A stretch of 64,000 bases of DNA from Streptomyces sp. NBC_00193 (GTDB lineage Bacteria > Actinomycetota > Actinomycetes > Streptomycetales > Streptomycetaceae). The stretch covers positions 1,674,001 through 1,738,000 of the forward strand of contig NZ_JAPEMM010000001.1 in assembly GCF_026342735.1 (NCBI RefSeq), given 5' to 3'. The position numbers were made by a program, and so were the translations under genes. Shown here in pieces: positions 16,978 through 24,588 of the stretch (its first letter is position 1; every line of letters starts with the position of its first letter). The notes beneath the pieces were generated by a model. The model did not search any database and was not told where the DNA came from. It worked only from the letters and a program-made list of their open reading frames with translations.

Positions 16978-18297
16978 ATGTTCAGCAGTAAAGAGAAGGA
17001 AGCCCAGCCGCGCATGAGCAGCAGCTTCAACAAGGTGTGGGTGGCGACGATCTCCTCGTCCCTGGGCGATGGCGTCCAGATGGCCGCGCTGCCCCTGCTG
17101 GCCGTGCAGCTGACCGATGACCCCATGCTCATCGGTGCGTCCGGCGCGGTCGCGATGCTGCCCTGGTTCCTGTTCGGTCTGCCGGCCGGAGCCCTGGTGG
17201 ACCGGTGGAACCGCAAGAAGGTGATGCTGCGTGCGGACCTCGTCCGGCTCGCCATCCTGGCCCTGCTCGCGGTCGCCGTACTGACCGGCAACATCAACAT
17301 CTACATGCTGATCGTGGCGGGATTCGCGCTGGGCTGTGGAGACATCTTCTTCGACATCGCCGCACAGACCGTCATGCCGGTGGTCACCTCCGGGGAGAAG
17401 GAGCTGATCCGGGGCAACAGCCGGATCTCCGCCGCCCAGATCAACGGCGAGCAGCTCGTGGGCCCCACGCTCGGCGGTGTGCTCTTCACCGTGTCGCATT
17501 CCCTGCCGTTCATCGGGAACGCGATCTCCTTCCTGGTCAGCGCCATCTGCGTCGGTTCCCTGAAGGGTGACTTCGGGAACGCGCCCACCGACGAGCCGGT
17601 CCGCAGGAACCTGCGCGCCGAGGTCTCGGAGGGTCTGACCTGGCTGCTGAAGCACCGGGTCCTGCGCACCCTGTCCGGCACGGCCGCCGTCGGCAACCTC
17701 GTCTTCACCGCCCAGATGTCGCTGCTGGTCCTGCTGGCCAAGAACGAGCTCGGTCTCGGTGAGGTCGGCTACGGCCTGCTGCTCAGCTCGACCGCCGTCG
17801 GTGCCTTCATCGGCAGCTTCGCGGCCACCACGATCTCCAAGAAGCTTCAGGTCGGCACCATGCGCGTGCTCGGCATGTCGCTCGAAGGACTGGCAATCAT
17901 CGGCCAGGGCCTGACGGACAGCGCCTGGGTGGCCGGCGCGATGATGGCCGTGATCGGCTTCTCGATGAGCGTCCAGATCGTCGTCGTCGGCTCGCTGCGC
18001 CAGCGTCTCGCGCCGGCGAACATCCGCGGCCGCGTGCTCTCCGCCAGCCGGCTGATCTCGCTCGTGGGCGCGCCCGTCGGCGGTCTGCTCGGCGGCTACC
18101 TCGCGAGCACGGTCTCCCTGCGGACGCCCTTCATCTGGGGCGGCGCCCTGATGGTCCTGGTGGCCCTGGCCAGCTACCCCGCGCTCAGCAACCGCGCGAT
18201 TCGCGCGGCGACGGAAGCGCTGGGCGACCCGGCGGCCGACCCGAAGGCCGACACGACCGAAGCCGCAGAAGAGCCTGCCGGCGCGTCGTCGAAGTAG
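16978..18297 (+). CDS. MFS exporter
   Basis: 439 residues from ATG 16978, which has AGGAG seven bases upstream; an ATG 27 bases earlier lacks a site. About 10-12 hydrophobic segments, the loop motif LVDRWNRKKVM between the second and third, and a long C-terminal family resemblance to EntS-like MFS_3 permeases. It begins 75 bp after the NRPS, is probably co-transcribed with it, and most likely exports the peptide product or gives self-resistance. The C-terminal tail is polar and alanine-rich. Confidence 0.88.
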   Translation: MFSSKEKEAQPRMSSSFNKVWVATISSSLGDGVQMAALPLLAVQLTDDPMLIGASGAVAMLPWFLFGLPAGALVDRWNRKKVMLRADLVRLAILALLAVAVLTGNINIYMLIVAGFALGCGDIFFDIAAQTVMPVVTSGEKELIRGNSRISAAQINGEQLVGPTLGGVLFTVSHSLPFIGNAISFLVSAICVGSLKGDFGNAPTDEPVRRNLRAEVSEGLTWLLKHRVLRTLSGTAAVGNLVFTAQMSLLVLLAKNELGLGEVGYGLLLSSTAVGAFIGSFAATTISKKLQVGTMRVLGMSLEGLAIIGQGLTDSAWVAGAMMAVIGFSMSVQIVVVGSLRQRLAPANIRGRVLSASRLISLVGAPVGGLLGGYLASTVSLRTPFIWGGALMVLVALASYPALSNRAIRAATEALGDPAADPKADTTEAAEEPAGASSK

Positions 18298-18350
18298 CCC
18301 ACCTCGAAGTAGTCGCGGGACCGCGGGTCCCCCTAGGCAAGCGAGATTGC

Positions 18351-19691
18351 ATGAACGACAGCGGAGTGGAACTCCTGGCCGCCGACCTCGGTACGGATCG
18401 GCTGCACTCAGCGCTCCAGGACCCGGCGCTGGCCTCCATGAACTTCTTGAACGAGGTGTCCAGCCGATTCCCTGAGGCAATCTCGCTCGCCGCCGGCCGG
18501 CCCCGCGAGGACTTCTACGACGTGGAGGACCTGTCCCGGTACCTGCAGATCTTCTGCGACCACCTGGCGGCCGAGAAGGGGGCGGACCCGGAGACGGTCC
18601 GCCGCACCCTCTTCCAGTACGGCCGGACCAAGGGCATCATCCACGACCTGCTCGCCCGGCACCTCGTCCGCGACGAGGGCATAGACGTCGACCCCGAGTC
18701 GATCGTCGTCACGGTCGGCTGCCAGGAGGCGATGTTCCTGGTGCTCCGGGCGCTGCGCCGGGACGAGCACGACGTCGTCCTGTCGGTTTCGCCGGGCTAC
18801 GTCGGACTGACGGGTGCCGCGCGACTGGTGGACATGCCCGTATGGCCGGTACGGGACGACGAGCGCGGCATCGACCTCGACCACCTGGTCGACCAGATCG
18901 AGGCGGTCCGCGCCGCCGGCAAGCGGCCGCGGGCCTTCTACCTCGTCCCGGACTTCGCCAACCCCTCCGGCGCGAGCCTCGACCTGGAGGCCCGCCGGAG
19001 ACTGCTCGCCATCGCGGCCGAGCACGATCTGCTGATCCTCGAAGACAATCCGTACAGCCTGTTCCAGGCCGAAGACGGAAAGCGCCTGCCCACGCTCAAG
19101 GCGCTCGACACCGCGCGCCGGGTCGTCTATCTCGGCTCGCTCTCCAAGACCTGTTTCCCCGGGGCCCGGATCGGCTTCGTCGTCGCGAATCAGCACGTCG
19201 CCGGTGCGGAGGGGGAAACCACGCTCTTCGCGGACGAACTGTCAAAGATAAAGAGCATGCTCACCGTCAACACCCCGCCCGTGGCCCAGGCCATAGCGGG
19301 AGGGAAGCTGCTGGAGCACGACTGCAGTCTGGTCGAGGCCAATACCAGGGAAATCCAGTTCTACCGCCGGAATCTGCGGCTGCTGCTGGACGGTCTGAGC
19401 CTGCGTTTCCCGCCCGGCGAAAACCACCAGGTCTCCTGGAATGCTCCCAGCGGTGGATTCTTCGTGGTGGTCACCGTTCCCTTCATCGCCGACAATGCCG
19501 CGCTGGAATACGGGGCCGGGAAATACGGCGTGCTGTGGACACCGATGAGCCACTTCTACGACGGCCCCGGCGGAGAGGACAAGCTGCGCCTTTCCCTGAG
19601 CGCGGTATCGCCGGACCAGATCGAGGCTGCACTCGACCGCTTGGCGTTGCTCATCGCCGACCTTTCCGGCCCGCGAACATCCATGCACTAG
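18351..19691 (+). CDS. hpgT: 4-Hydroxyphenylglycine aminotransferase
   Basis: 446 residues, a fold-type I PLP aminotransferase. It has TVGCQEAM near the cofactor phosphate, DFANPSG, EDNPYSLF, and the PLP lysine Lys266 in SLSKTCFPGARIGF. It resembles HpgT proteins, which transaminate 4-hydroxybenzoylformate to L-4-hydroxyphenylglycine, using tyrosine as donor and regenerating 4-hydroxyphenylpyruvate. With pdh, hmaS and hmo on the left arm it completes the Hpg pathway. An AGCGAGA-like site precedes the start, and it follows the exporter by 53 bp in the same direction. Confidence 0.88.
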   Translation: MNDSGVELLAADLGTDRLHSALQDPALASMNFLNEVSSRFPEAISLAAGRPREDFYDVEDLSRYLQIFCDHLAAEKGADPETVRRTLFQYGRTKGIIHDLLARHLVRDEGIDVDPESIVVTVGCQEAMFLVLRALRRDEHDVVLSVSPGYVGLTGAARLVDMPVWPVRDDERGIDLDHLVDQIEAVRAAGKRPRAFYLVPDFANPSGASLDLEARRRLLAIAAEHDLLILEDNPYSLFQAEDGKRLPTLKALDTARRVVYLGSLSKTCFPGARIGFVVANQHVAGAEGETTLFADELSKIKSMLTVNTPPVAQAIAGGKLLEHDCSLVEANTREIQFYRRNLRLLLDGLSLRFPPGENHQVSWNAPSGGFFVVVTVPFIADNAALEYGAGKYGVLWTPMSHFYDGPGGEDKLRLSLSAVSPDQIEAALDRLALLIADLSGPRTSMH

Positions 19692-19721
19692 TCCCTCGTA
19701 TCGAGGGCCAGGAGATTTCAC

Positions 19722-20987
19722 ATGTCACATAGAGGCACACTGACCGAGGACCTCACCCACGTGGACCTCACCGACCCGAGCGCATTCCTGCACCCCGGAA
19801 TGGAAGACTTCTGGCGGCGCGCCCGGACCGAGCAGCCCGTATATCTGCACCCGGCCACGGAACGCGGAACCGCGTTCTGGGTGGTGTCCCGCTACGCGGA
19901 CGTCATGGCCGTGCTGCAGGATTCCGAGCACTTCAGCTCGAAGCCCGGAAACATGATGTCCTCGCTGCACAAGCCCGGAGGCGATCCGGCGGCCGGCAAG
20001 ATCCTCGCGCTCACCGACGCACCGCGCCACAACGCCATGCGGAGCATCCTGCTGAAGGCGTTCAGCCCCCGGACCCGCAAGGCCGTGACGGACAAGCTCC
20101 AGCAGCGGGTCGACCAGCTCATCGGCAGCGCCATGGCCAAGGGGACCTTCGACTTCGCCAAGGAGGTCGCGGAGGCGATCCCCATGGGGATGATCTGCGA
20201 TCTCCTCGGCTTCCCGTCGCAGGACCACCAGTACCTCCTCGACCTGAGCCAGAAGGCGCTCAGCACGGACGAGGACGGGCTGACCGCCGAGGACATCTGG
20301 CTGTCCCGCAACGAACTCCTCATCTACTGCCAGGAGATCATCGAGGCCCGCCGCGAGAATCCCCAGGACGACCTGATCAGCGCGATGGCCACCTCCGAGA
20401 TCAACGGTGTGCCGATGACCGACGACGAAGTGGTCGTCAACTGCTACGGGTTCATCCTCGCGGGAGATCACACCAGCCGCCTGGCGATGATCGGCGCCGT
20501 GCACGCCTTTTCCCAGTACCCCGATCAGTGGCGGGCGCTGAAGGAGGGCCGCGTCCAGATCTCCAGTGCGATCGAGGAGATCCTGCGCTGGACGACGCCG
20601 GCCATGCACACCGGCCGCACGGCGAAGGCCGAGGTCACCATCGGCGGCCGGACGATCCAGGAGGGCGACCACGTCATCCTCTGGAACAGCTCCGCCAACC
20701 GCGACGAGGACGTCTTCCCGAATCCGCAGGTTTTCGACCTGTCGAGGACTCCCAACAAGCACCTCTCCTTCGGAGCCGGATCCCACTTCTGCTTCGGGTC
20801 CTACCTCGCGCGAGCCGAAATCACCGCCGTCCTGAAGACCCTCTGCAGCACGGTGGACCGCATCGAGCTCGCCGGCGAGCCCAAGCCGCTCCTCTCGACG
20901 TTCCTCAGCGGATACAGCAGCCTGACGGTCTCCTTTGTTACCGACGAGTCGGCCGCGTTTGTCACCGGCGAGTTCGCCGCGCAATAG
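19722..20987 (+). CDS. Cytochrome P450
   Basis: 421 residues. The haem-binding loop FGAGSHFCFG places the cysteine ligand at Cys357, and the K-helix ExxR is in EEILRW. The I-helix oxygen-activation motif reads AGDHTS (247-252), where most bacterial P450s have AG(x)(E/D)T, so the usual acid is replaced by His250. It starts 30 bp after hpgT with AGGAG upstream and is in the same operon. Possible roles are aromatic cross-linking of the two aryl-glycines, beta-hydroxylation or N-oxygenation; the sequence does not decide. Its ferredoxin partner is not encoded in the window. Confidence 0.92.
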   Translation: MSHRGTLTEDLTHVDLTDPSAFLHPGMEDFWRRARTEQPVYLHPATERGTAFWVVSRYADVMAVLQDSEHFSSKPGNMMSSLHKPGGDPAAGKILALTDAPRHNAMRSILLKAFSPRTRKAVTDKLQQRVDQLIGSAMAKGTFDFAKEVAEAIPMGMICDLLGFPSQDHQYLLDLSQKALSTDEDGLTAEDIWLSRNELLIYCQEIIEARRENPQDDLISAMATSEINGVPMTDDEVVVNCYGFILAGDHTSRLAMIGAVHAFSQYPDQWRALKEGRVQISSAIEEILRWTTPAMHTGRTAKAEVTIGGRTIQEGDHVILWNSSANRDEDVFPNPQVFDLSRTPNKHLSFGAGSHFCFGSYLARAEITAVLKTLCSTVDRIELAGEPKPLLSTFLSGYSSLTVSFVTDESAAFVTGEFAAQ

Positions 20988-21051
20988 CCGGCCCGCTCCC
21001 CCTGCCGTCCCGGATCGCGCACACCACGTCCAACGCGAAGGATTTTGTGAA

Positions 21052-22149
21052 GTGATTGAGGTTGAAACCCAGGCTCATCATGCGAATGTCCCGCCCCTCC
21101 ACCTACTGAAGGCGGAACAGCTTCCCACCTCACGCAGCGCCGTCACGGGCCTGATGAACCAGCGCACGGCGGACGCCCTGCGGACCGTCCTCGACATACC
21201 CCCGCACGAGTCCGACCGGCACGCGTGGGCCGCCGTCGATGCGGCCCTGGCCTGCCTGGCCCCACCGGTCGCCTCCGCCCGGTACACCGATGCGGAGCGG
21301 AAGTCCGTGCCGGAGGACCTCTACGAGGAACACGACCTGTTCTTCGGCGCGGTCAGGGTCACCGGGAACCCGGTGGAGACGTTCACCTACACGATGCTCG
21401 AATCCCTCCGCAGCCAGCTCGGCGACGCCATCGCGGCCGGGATCAGCCTCAGCGGCGGCGAACGGGCCCAGCTGCGCGAGTCGTTCTGGACCACCTTCCA
21501 CGGCCTGTGGCGGATGGGAGTCGCGGGAACCCCGTTCGAGTACGCGGCCCGCGTGCACACGCGGGGCACGGGCACGGAGCTCGACGACACCACGAGCGAT
21601 CCGCTGACCCGCTGGTGCCTCGGCCATCAGGTGTTCTTCGCGCTCATCCAGGCCCTGATCGTGTCGGTGGGCTGCCTTCACGAATACCTCAAGGACGATC
21701 CGGACGACGTCGACGGCGCCTGCCGGCTGATCGAGGACGCCACGGTGCTGATGATCGGGTCCGGCACGTCGATGCGGTACGCCGGCGACTTCACGAGCAC
21801 GCACTACACGGACTCGGTACGCCCCGCGATGATGCCGCCGTTCATCAACGCCAAGTTCAGCGGTCTCCAGGTGCGCGATCACCGGATCCTGCTCAAGCTG
21901 CTCAACCGGGTGAAGCCGCTGCTCGCGACGCCCGACCCGGCCGTGGACAAGTCCTACAGGCAGCTGCTCGACGCGATGTCGACGGCGTACGACGCGCACA
22001 TCGCGGTCTGCTCGCGGTTCGGCGGCGATCGCGAATCGAGTCTGCGCACGCCCGGCTCCAAGGTCCCCGCGGCGGAGATCCTCGAACGGTTCCGCACCCG
22101 GCGGATCGGCGCCGCGACGCCGGTGTGCCCGATGGCGACGGTGCGGTGA
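21052..22149 (+). CDS. PrnB-like (DUF1864) haem-dependent oxygenase homologue
   Basis: 365 residues from a GTG with AAGGA nine bases upstream; the frame is open further 5' but overlaps the P450 gene. The protein is largely helical. A C-terminal half around HYTDSVRPAMMPP and SGLQVRDHRIL resembles, in order and spacing, PrnB, the ring-rearranging tryptophan enzyme of pyrrolnitrin synthesis in the tryptophan/indoleamine dioxygenase superfamily. Length (PrnB 361) fits too. The candidate haem-ligand histidine cannot be assigned without alignment. In an Hpg cluster it might oxidise an aryl-glycine or tyrosine unit. The family call rests on remembered motifs and is moderate. Confidence 0.6.
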   Translation: MIEVETQAHHANVPPLHLLKAEQLPTSRSAVTGLMNQRTADALRTVLDIPPHESDRHAWAAVDAALACLAPPVASARYTDAERKSVPEDLYEEHDLFFGAVRVTGNPVETFTYTMLESLRSQLGDAIAAGISLSGGERAQLRESFWTTFHGLWRMGVAGTPFEYAARVHTRGTGTELDDTTSDPLTRWCLGHQVFFALIQALIVSVGCLHEYLKDDPDDVDGACRLIEDATVLMIGSGTSMRYAGDFTSTHYTDSVRPAMMPPFINAKFSGLQVRDHRILLKLLNRVKPLLATPDPAVDKSYRQLLDAMSTAYDAHIAVCSRFGGDRESSLRTPGSKVPAAEILERFRTRRIGAATPVCPMATVR

Positions 22150-22308
22150 TCCGAGATCCGTACAACGCAAGCAGTCGCCTCGGTCGGAGACGACCTTGGC
22201 GACGGCATGCAGCAACCCGAGCGAGGAGCTACTGGTGTGGCGGTGTGGTGGTGTTGCGAACAGGGGTCCGCTCCCCGCGCTCACACAGCTCAACCAGCTC
22301 GGCTGCGT

Positions 22309-22656
22309 CTACACGTCGAAGATGCGGATTCCCTGAGGGACGATCAGTTCGATGTCGGAGCTGGGCTCCCGGGACAGATCCACGGCGGAGCATTCGATGA
22401 CCCTCCAGCCCCGTAAAGCGCCTGCGCGTCTGACCGCGCGGTCAATGAGCCTCCGGGTCTGGGCGGTTGCCCGCACCTTGTCGACCGCGGACACGAACGC
22501 CATGAGGCCGAGCCGGCCCTCTGCGTCGTTCACCACTGTGAGGTGCTCCAGGCCGTCCTGCGGTTCGGCCGCCGCCCAGACGACCTCCTCCACCACTACG
22601 GATCGCGCTTTCTCGGCATCGGGGGCCGGGATCATACGGATGAGTACAGCGAGCAC
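22309..22656 (-). CDS. Small conserved-looking hypothetical protein
   Basis: 115 residues from a GTG with a clear GAGGAG site. The composition is balanced, with alternating hydrophobic strands (MLAVLIRMIP; GRLGLMAFVSAV) and a predicted helix rich in Arg. There is no signal peptide or cysteine. I do not recognise the family. It starts 16 bases after the stop of a 53-residue secreted-peptide gene and is probably co-transcribed with it. It points against the PrnB-like gene, so it is unlikely to belong to the NRPS operon. Confidence 0.65.
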   Translation of the reverse strand: MLAVLIRMIPAPDAEKARSVVVEEVVWAAAEPQDGLEHLTVVNDAEGRLGLMAFVSAVDKVRATAQTRRLIDRAVRRAGALRGWRVIECSAVDLSREPSSDIELIVPQGIRIFDV

Positions 22657-22672
22657 GGAACGGCTCCTCGGA

Positions 22673-22834
22673 TCACGGGCCCCAGGTGAAGGTGTCGGAC
22701 GGGCCGGACGCCGACACTACGACGTCCGCGGCGGGCGGCGTGTCTGCGGCACTGGGGCCGGCAGCGGTGAAGGTTCCGACCAGAGCGAGCAGGACAACCA
22801 GGGCAAAGTTCTTAAAACGCGGCGTTCCAGGCAT
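22673..22834 (-). CDS. 53-residue putative secreted peptide
   Basis: Reading leftward from ATG 22834, with GAGGAG eight bases upstream, the frame encodes 53 residues. They begin MPGTPRFKN, followed by a hydrophobic stretch (FALVVLLALVGTF) and an AGPSAA cleavage-like region, giving a mature tail of roughly 22 residues that ends SDTFTWGP. This is a Sec-type signal peptide with a very short acidic, Ser/Thr-rich product. The next gene starts 16 bases downstream. It might be a small surface or signalling peptide; a precursor-peptide role is conceivable but no modifying enzyme is adjacent. Confidence 0.6.
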   Translation of the reverse strand: MPGTPRFKNFALVVLLALVGTFTAAGPSAADTPPAADVVVSASGPSDTFTWGP

Positions 22835-23472
22835 GGCGGTACTCCTCAGAAGTAGGGGATGTCAATTCCGCTTCAGCTGGCTTCCGTTGGGCTCGACCGG
22901 CTGGCGATGACTAGAGCTTGGCCCGCCCCCACCCCGCCCCGTAAGGACTTCAGGGTGGCATGATCCGCGCTGTCACCATGGTGCAAACCCGAGCACCCCC
23001 TGCCAGGGCGTTGACCACGCTGTTCTTCCCCGTGGCAGTCTCGTGCCTGGCCGCGAGATGCCAGTCCGGATCCGGCACGCAGCAGGCGCGCTTTCCGGAC
23101 ATAACCTTTTGAGGCCAAAGGGCATGGAGGGTGCATGCCGCACTTCACAGGCTTCGTGGAGCCATATCGTCAAGAAGCGGTACGCCGAGATCGCGCCAAT
23201 TGAATCGTGTGCCCGTTACCGAAACGAGCTATGATCCCCCGGACGCCGACAGGGGAACGTCGGCGTCCAACTGACCTCGGGGGAGTGCAGAGCAGCGTGT
23301 CTGGCGTACGGGAAATCAGGGGAGACAACTGCGGACAGACCATCCGCAGGCGTCCGCATGCCCCAATACCACCCACTCGCCTCTCGCTGGACGGCTACGA
23401 CCACTCGGAATCGCAGAACGTCGCGTACCCCGACCCCTGTCGTCGCCGTACCAGCACGAAAGAGGTGAAGCC
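22835..23472. other. Intergenic region before the TrmB/LuxR-like regulator
   Basis: About 640 bp without a convincing gene. It has lower GC than its flanks around 23140-23240. Short frames (22873-23148 reverse; 23207-23512 forward) show no domain, poor codon position bias and weak starts. It should hold promoters for the peptide pair (leftward) and the regulator (rightward). One perfect inverted repeat lies at 23241-23268. Confidence 0.55.
23241..23268. promoter_or_regulatory. Perfect 10-bp inverted repeat
   Basis: GGACGCCGAC at 23241-23250 is followed after 8 bases by GTCGGCGTCC at 23259-23268. It lies about 205 bp upstream of the regulator start, so it is a candidate operator or a leader hairpin. 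No gene ends immediately before it. Confidence 0.4.
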
Positions 23473-24456
23473 TTGCTCGAAGCACTCGGCCTGGAACCCG
23501 CCGCTGAAGTAGTTTACCGCTCACTCTTGGACTCCCCCCAGTTGGGGATCGAGGAACTGTGCGCCCGCTCGGGACTTACCGAGAACGCGGTGCGAACGGC
23601 CTTGGACCAACTGGCCCACCTCCATCTGCTGCGCCCCAGCGGACCAGGGTCGGAGGGCCTTCGTCCGGTCGATCCGGGGGTAAGTCTCAGCGCACTGCAC
23701 GCGCGTCAGAGCGCCTCTCTGACACGACATCAAAAGCAGCTGGAAGAGGCCAAGGAATCCATAGCCGCACTGGCCGCCGAGTACGGCGGCGCCCGCCGGG
23801 AATTCCTTCCCGAGGTCGCCGAATGCCTCGACGGAATCGACGCGGTCCGCGATCGCCTGGAGGAACTGGCGGAGAGCACCAAGGAAGAGTGCCTGTCCTT
23901 CGTCATCGGCGGCGCCCAGCGCCCCGAGGACATGTCCGCCGCCAAGGGGCCCGACCAATTGGCCCTGGAGCGCGGCGTCTCCGTGCGCTCGATCTACCAG
24001 GACAGCCTGCGCAACGACGCGGCGACCACCGGCTACGTCCGCTGGCTCTCCGCGCTCGGCAGTGAGACCCGCACCGTTCCCGTGCTGCCCATGCGCATGA
24101 TCATCGTGGACCGGAAGGTCGCGGTCGTGCCTCTGGAGCCGGGCAACCCCCTCAAGGGCGCCCTGGTCCTGCACAGCCCGGGAGCCGTCATGGCCCTCGT
24201 GATGCTCTTCGAGGAGGTGTGGAAGAACGGCACCCCCTGGGGCGTACCGCTGCCGAAGGACCACCGCGGCCTCGGCCCCCAGGAGCGCGAACTGCTGCGG
24301 CTGCTCGCCGCGGGCTCCACCGACGAGGTCGCCGCACGCCACCTCGCCATCTCGGTGCGCACGGTCCGCCGGCTCGCCGCCGATCTCATGACCCGTCTCA
24401 ACGCGCACAGCCGCTTCGAGGCCGGCGTGCTCGCCACCCGCGAAGGATGGGTGTGA
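23473..24456 (+). CDS. TrmB/LuxR-like transcriptional regulator
   Basis: 327 residues from a TTG start, supported by AGAGGTGAAG just upstream and by the lack of a nearer ATG. The N-terminal 60 residues form a winged-helix like that of TrmB/sugar-sensing regulators (IEELCARSGLTENAVRTAL), then a helical linker (about 75-110). A middle domain follows, and a C-terminal LuxR-type HTH (about 265-327: LGPQERELLRLLAAGSTDEVAARHLAIS..TVRRL). Such regulators are frequent beside Streptomyces secondary-metabolite clusters. It may control the NRPS genes or the peptide pair; nothing in the sequence proves either. Confidence 0.82.
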   Translation: MLEALGLEPAAEVVYRSLLDSPQLGIEELCARSGLTENAVRTALDQLAHLHLLRPSGPGSEGLRPVDPGVSLSALHARQSASLTRHQKQLEEAKESIAALAAEYGGARREFLPEVAECLDGIDAVRDRLEELAESTKEECLSFVIGGAQRPEDMSAAKGPDQLALERGVSVRSIYQDSLRNDAATTGYVRWLSALGSETRTVPVLPMRMIIVDRKVAVVPLEPGNPLKGALVLHSPGAVMALVMLFEEVWKNGTPWGVPLPKDHRGLGPQERELLRLLAAGSTDEVAARHLAISVRTVRRLAADLMTRLNAHSRFEAGVLATREGWV

Positions 24457-24588
24457 CCGGCTCGCCGGGACGCCGCGCCCTCCCCTCTGAGGTCAACTCC
24501 CTCTGAACTAGCTCAGATTCTCTCGCGCTCGCGACCGTCACGGCGGACACTTGAGGCTCCATGCCGGAGCTCTCTGAGGGGGATGCCG

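Noticed and set aside
23207..23512. 101-residue forward frame overlapping the regulator start
   Set aside because: It overlaps the well-supported TTG start at 23473 in another frame and has atypical composition.
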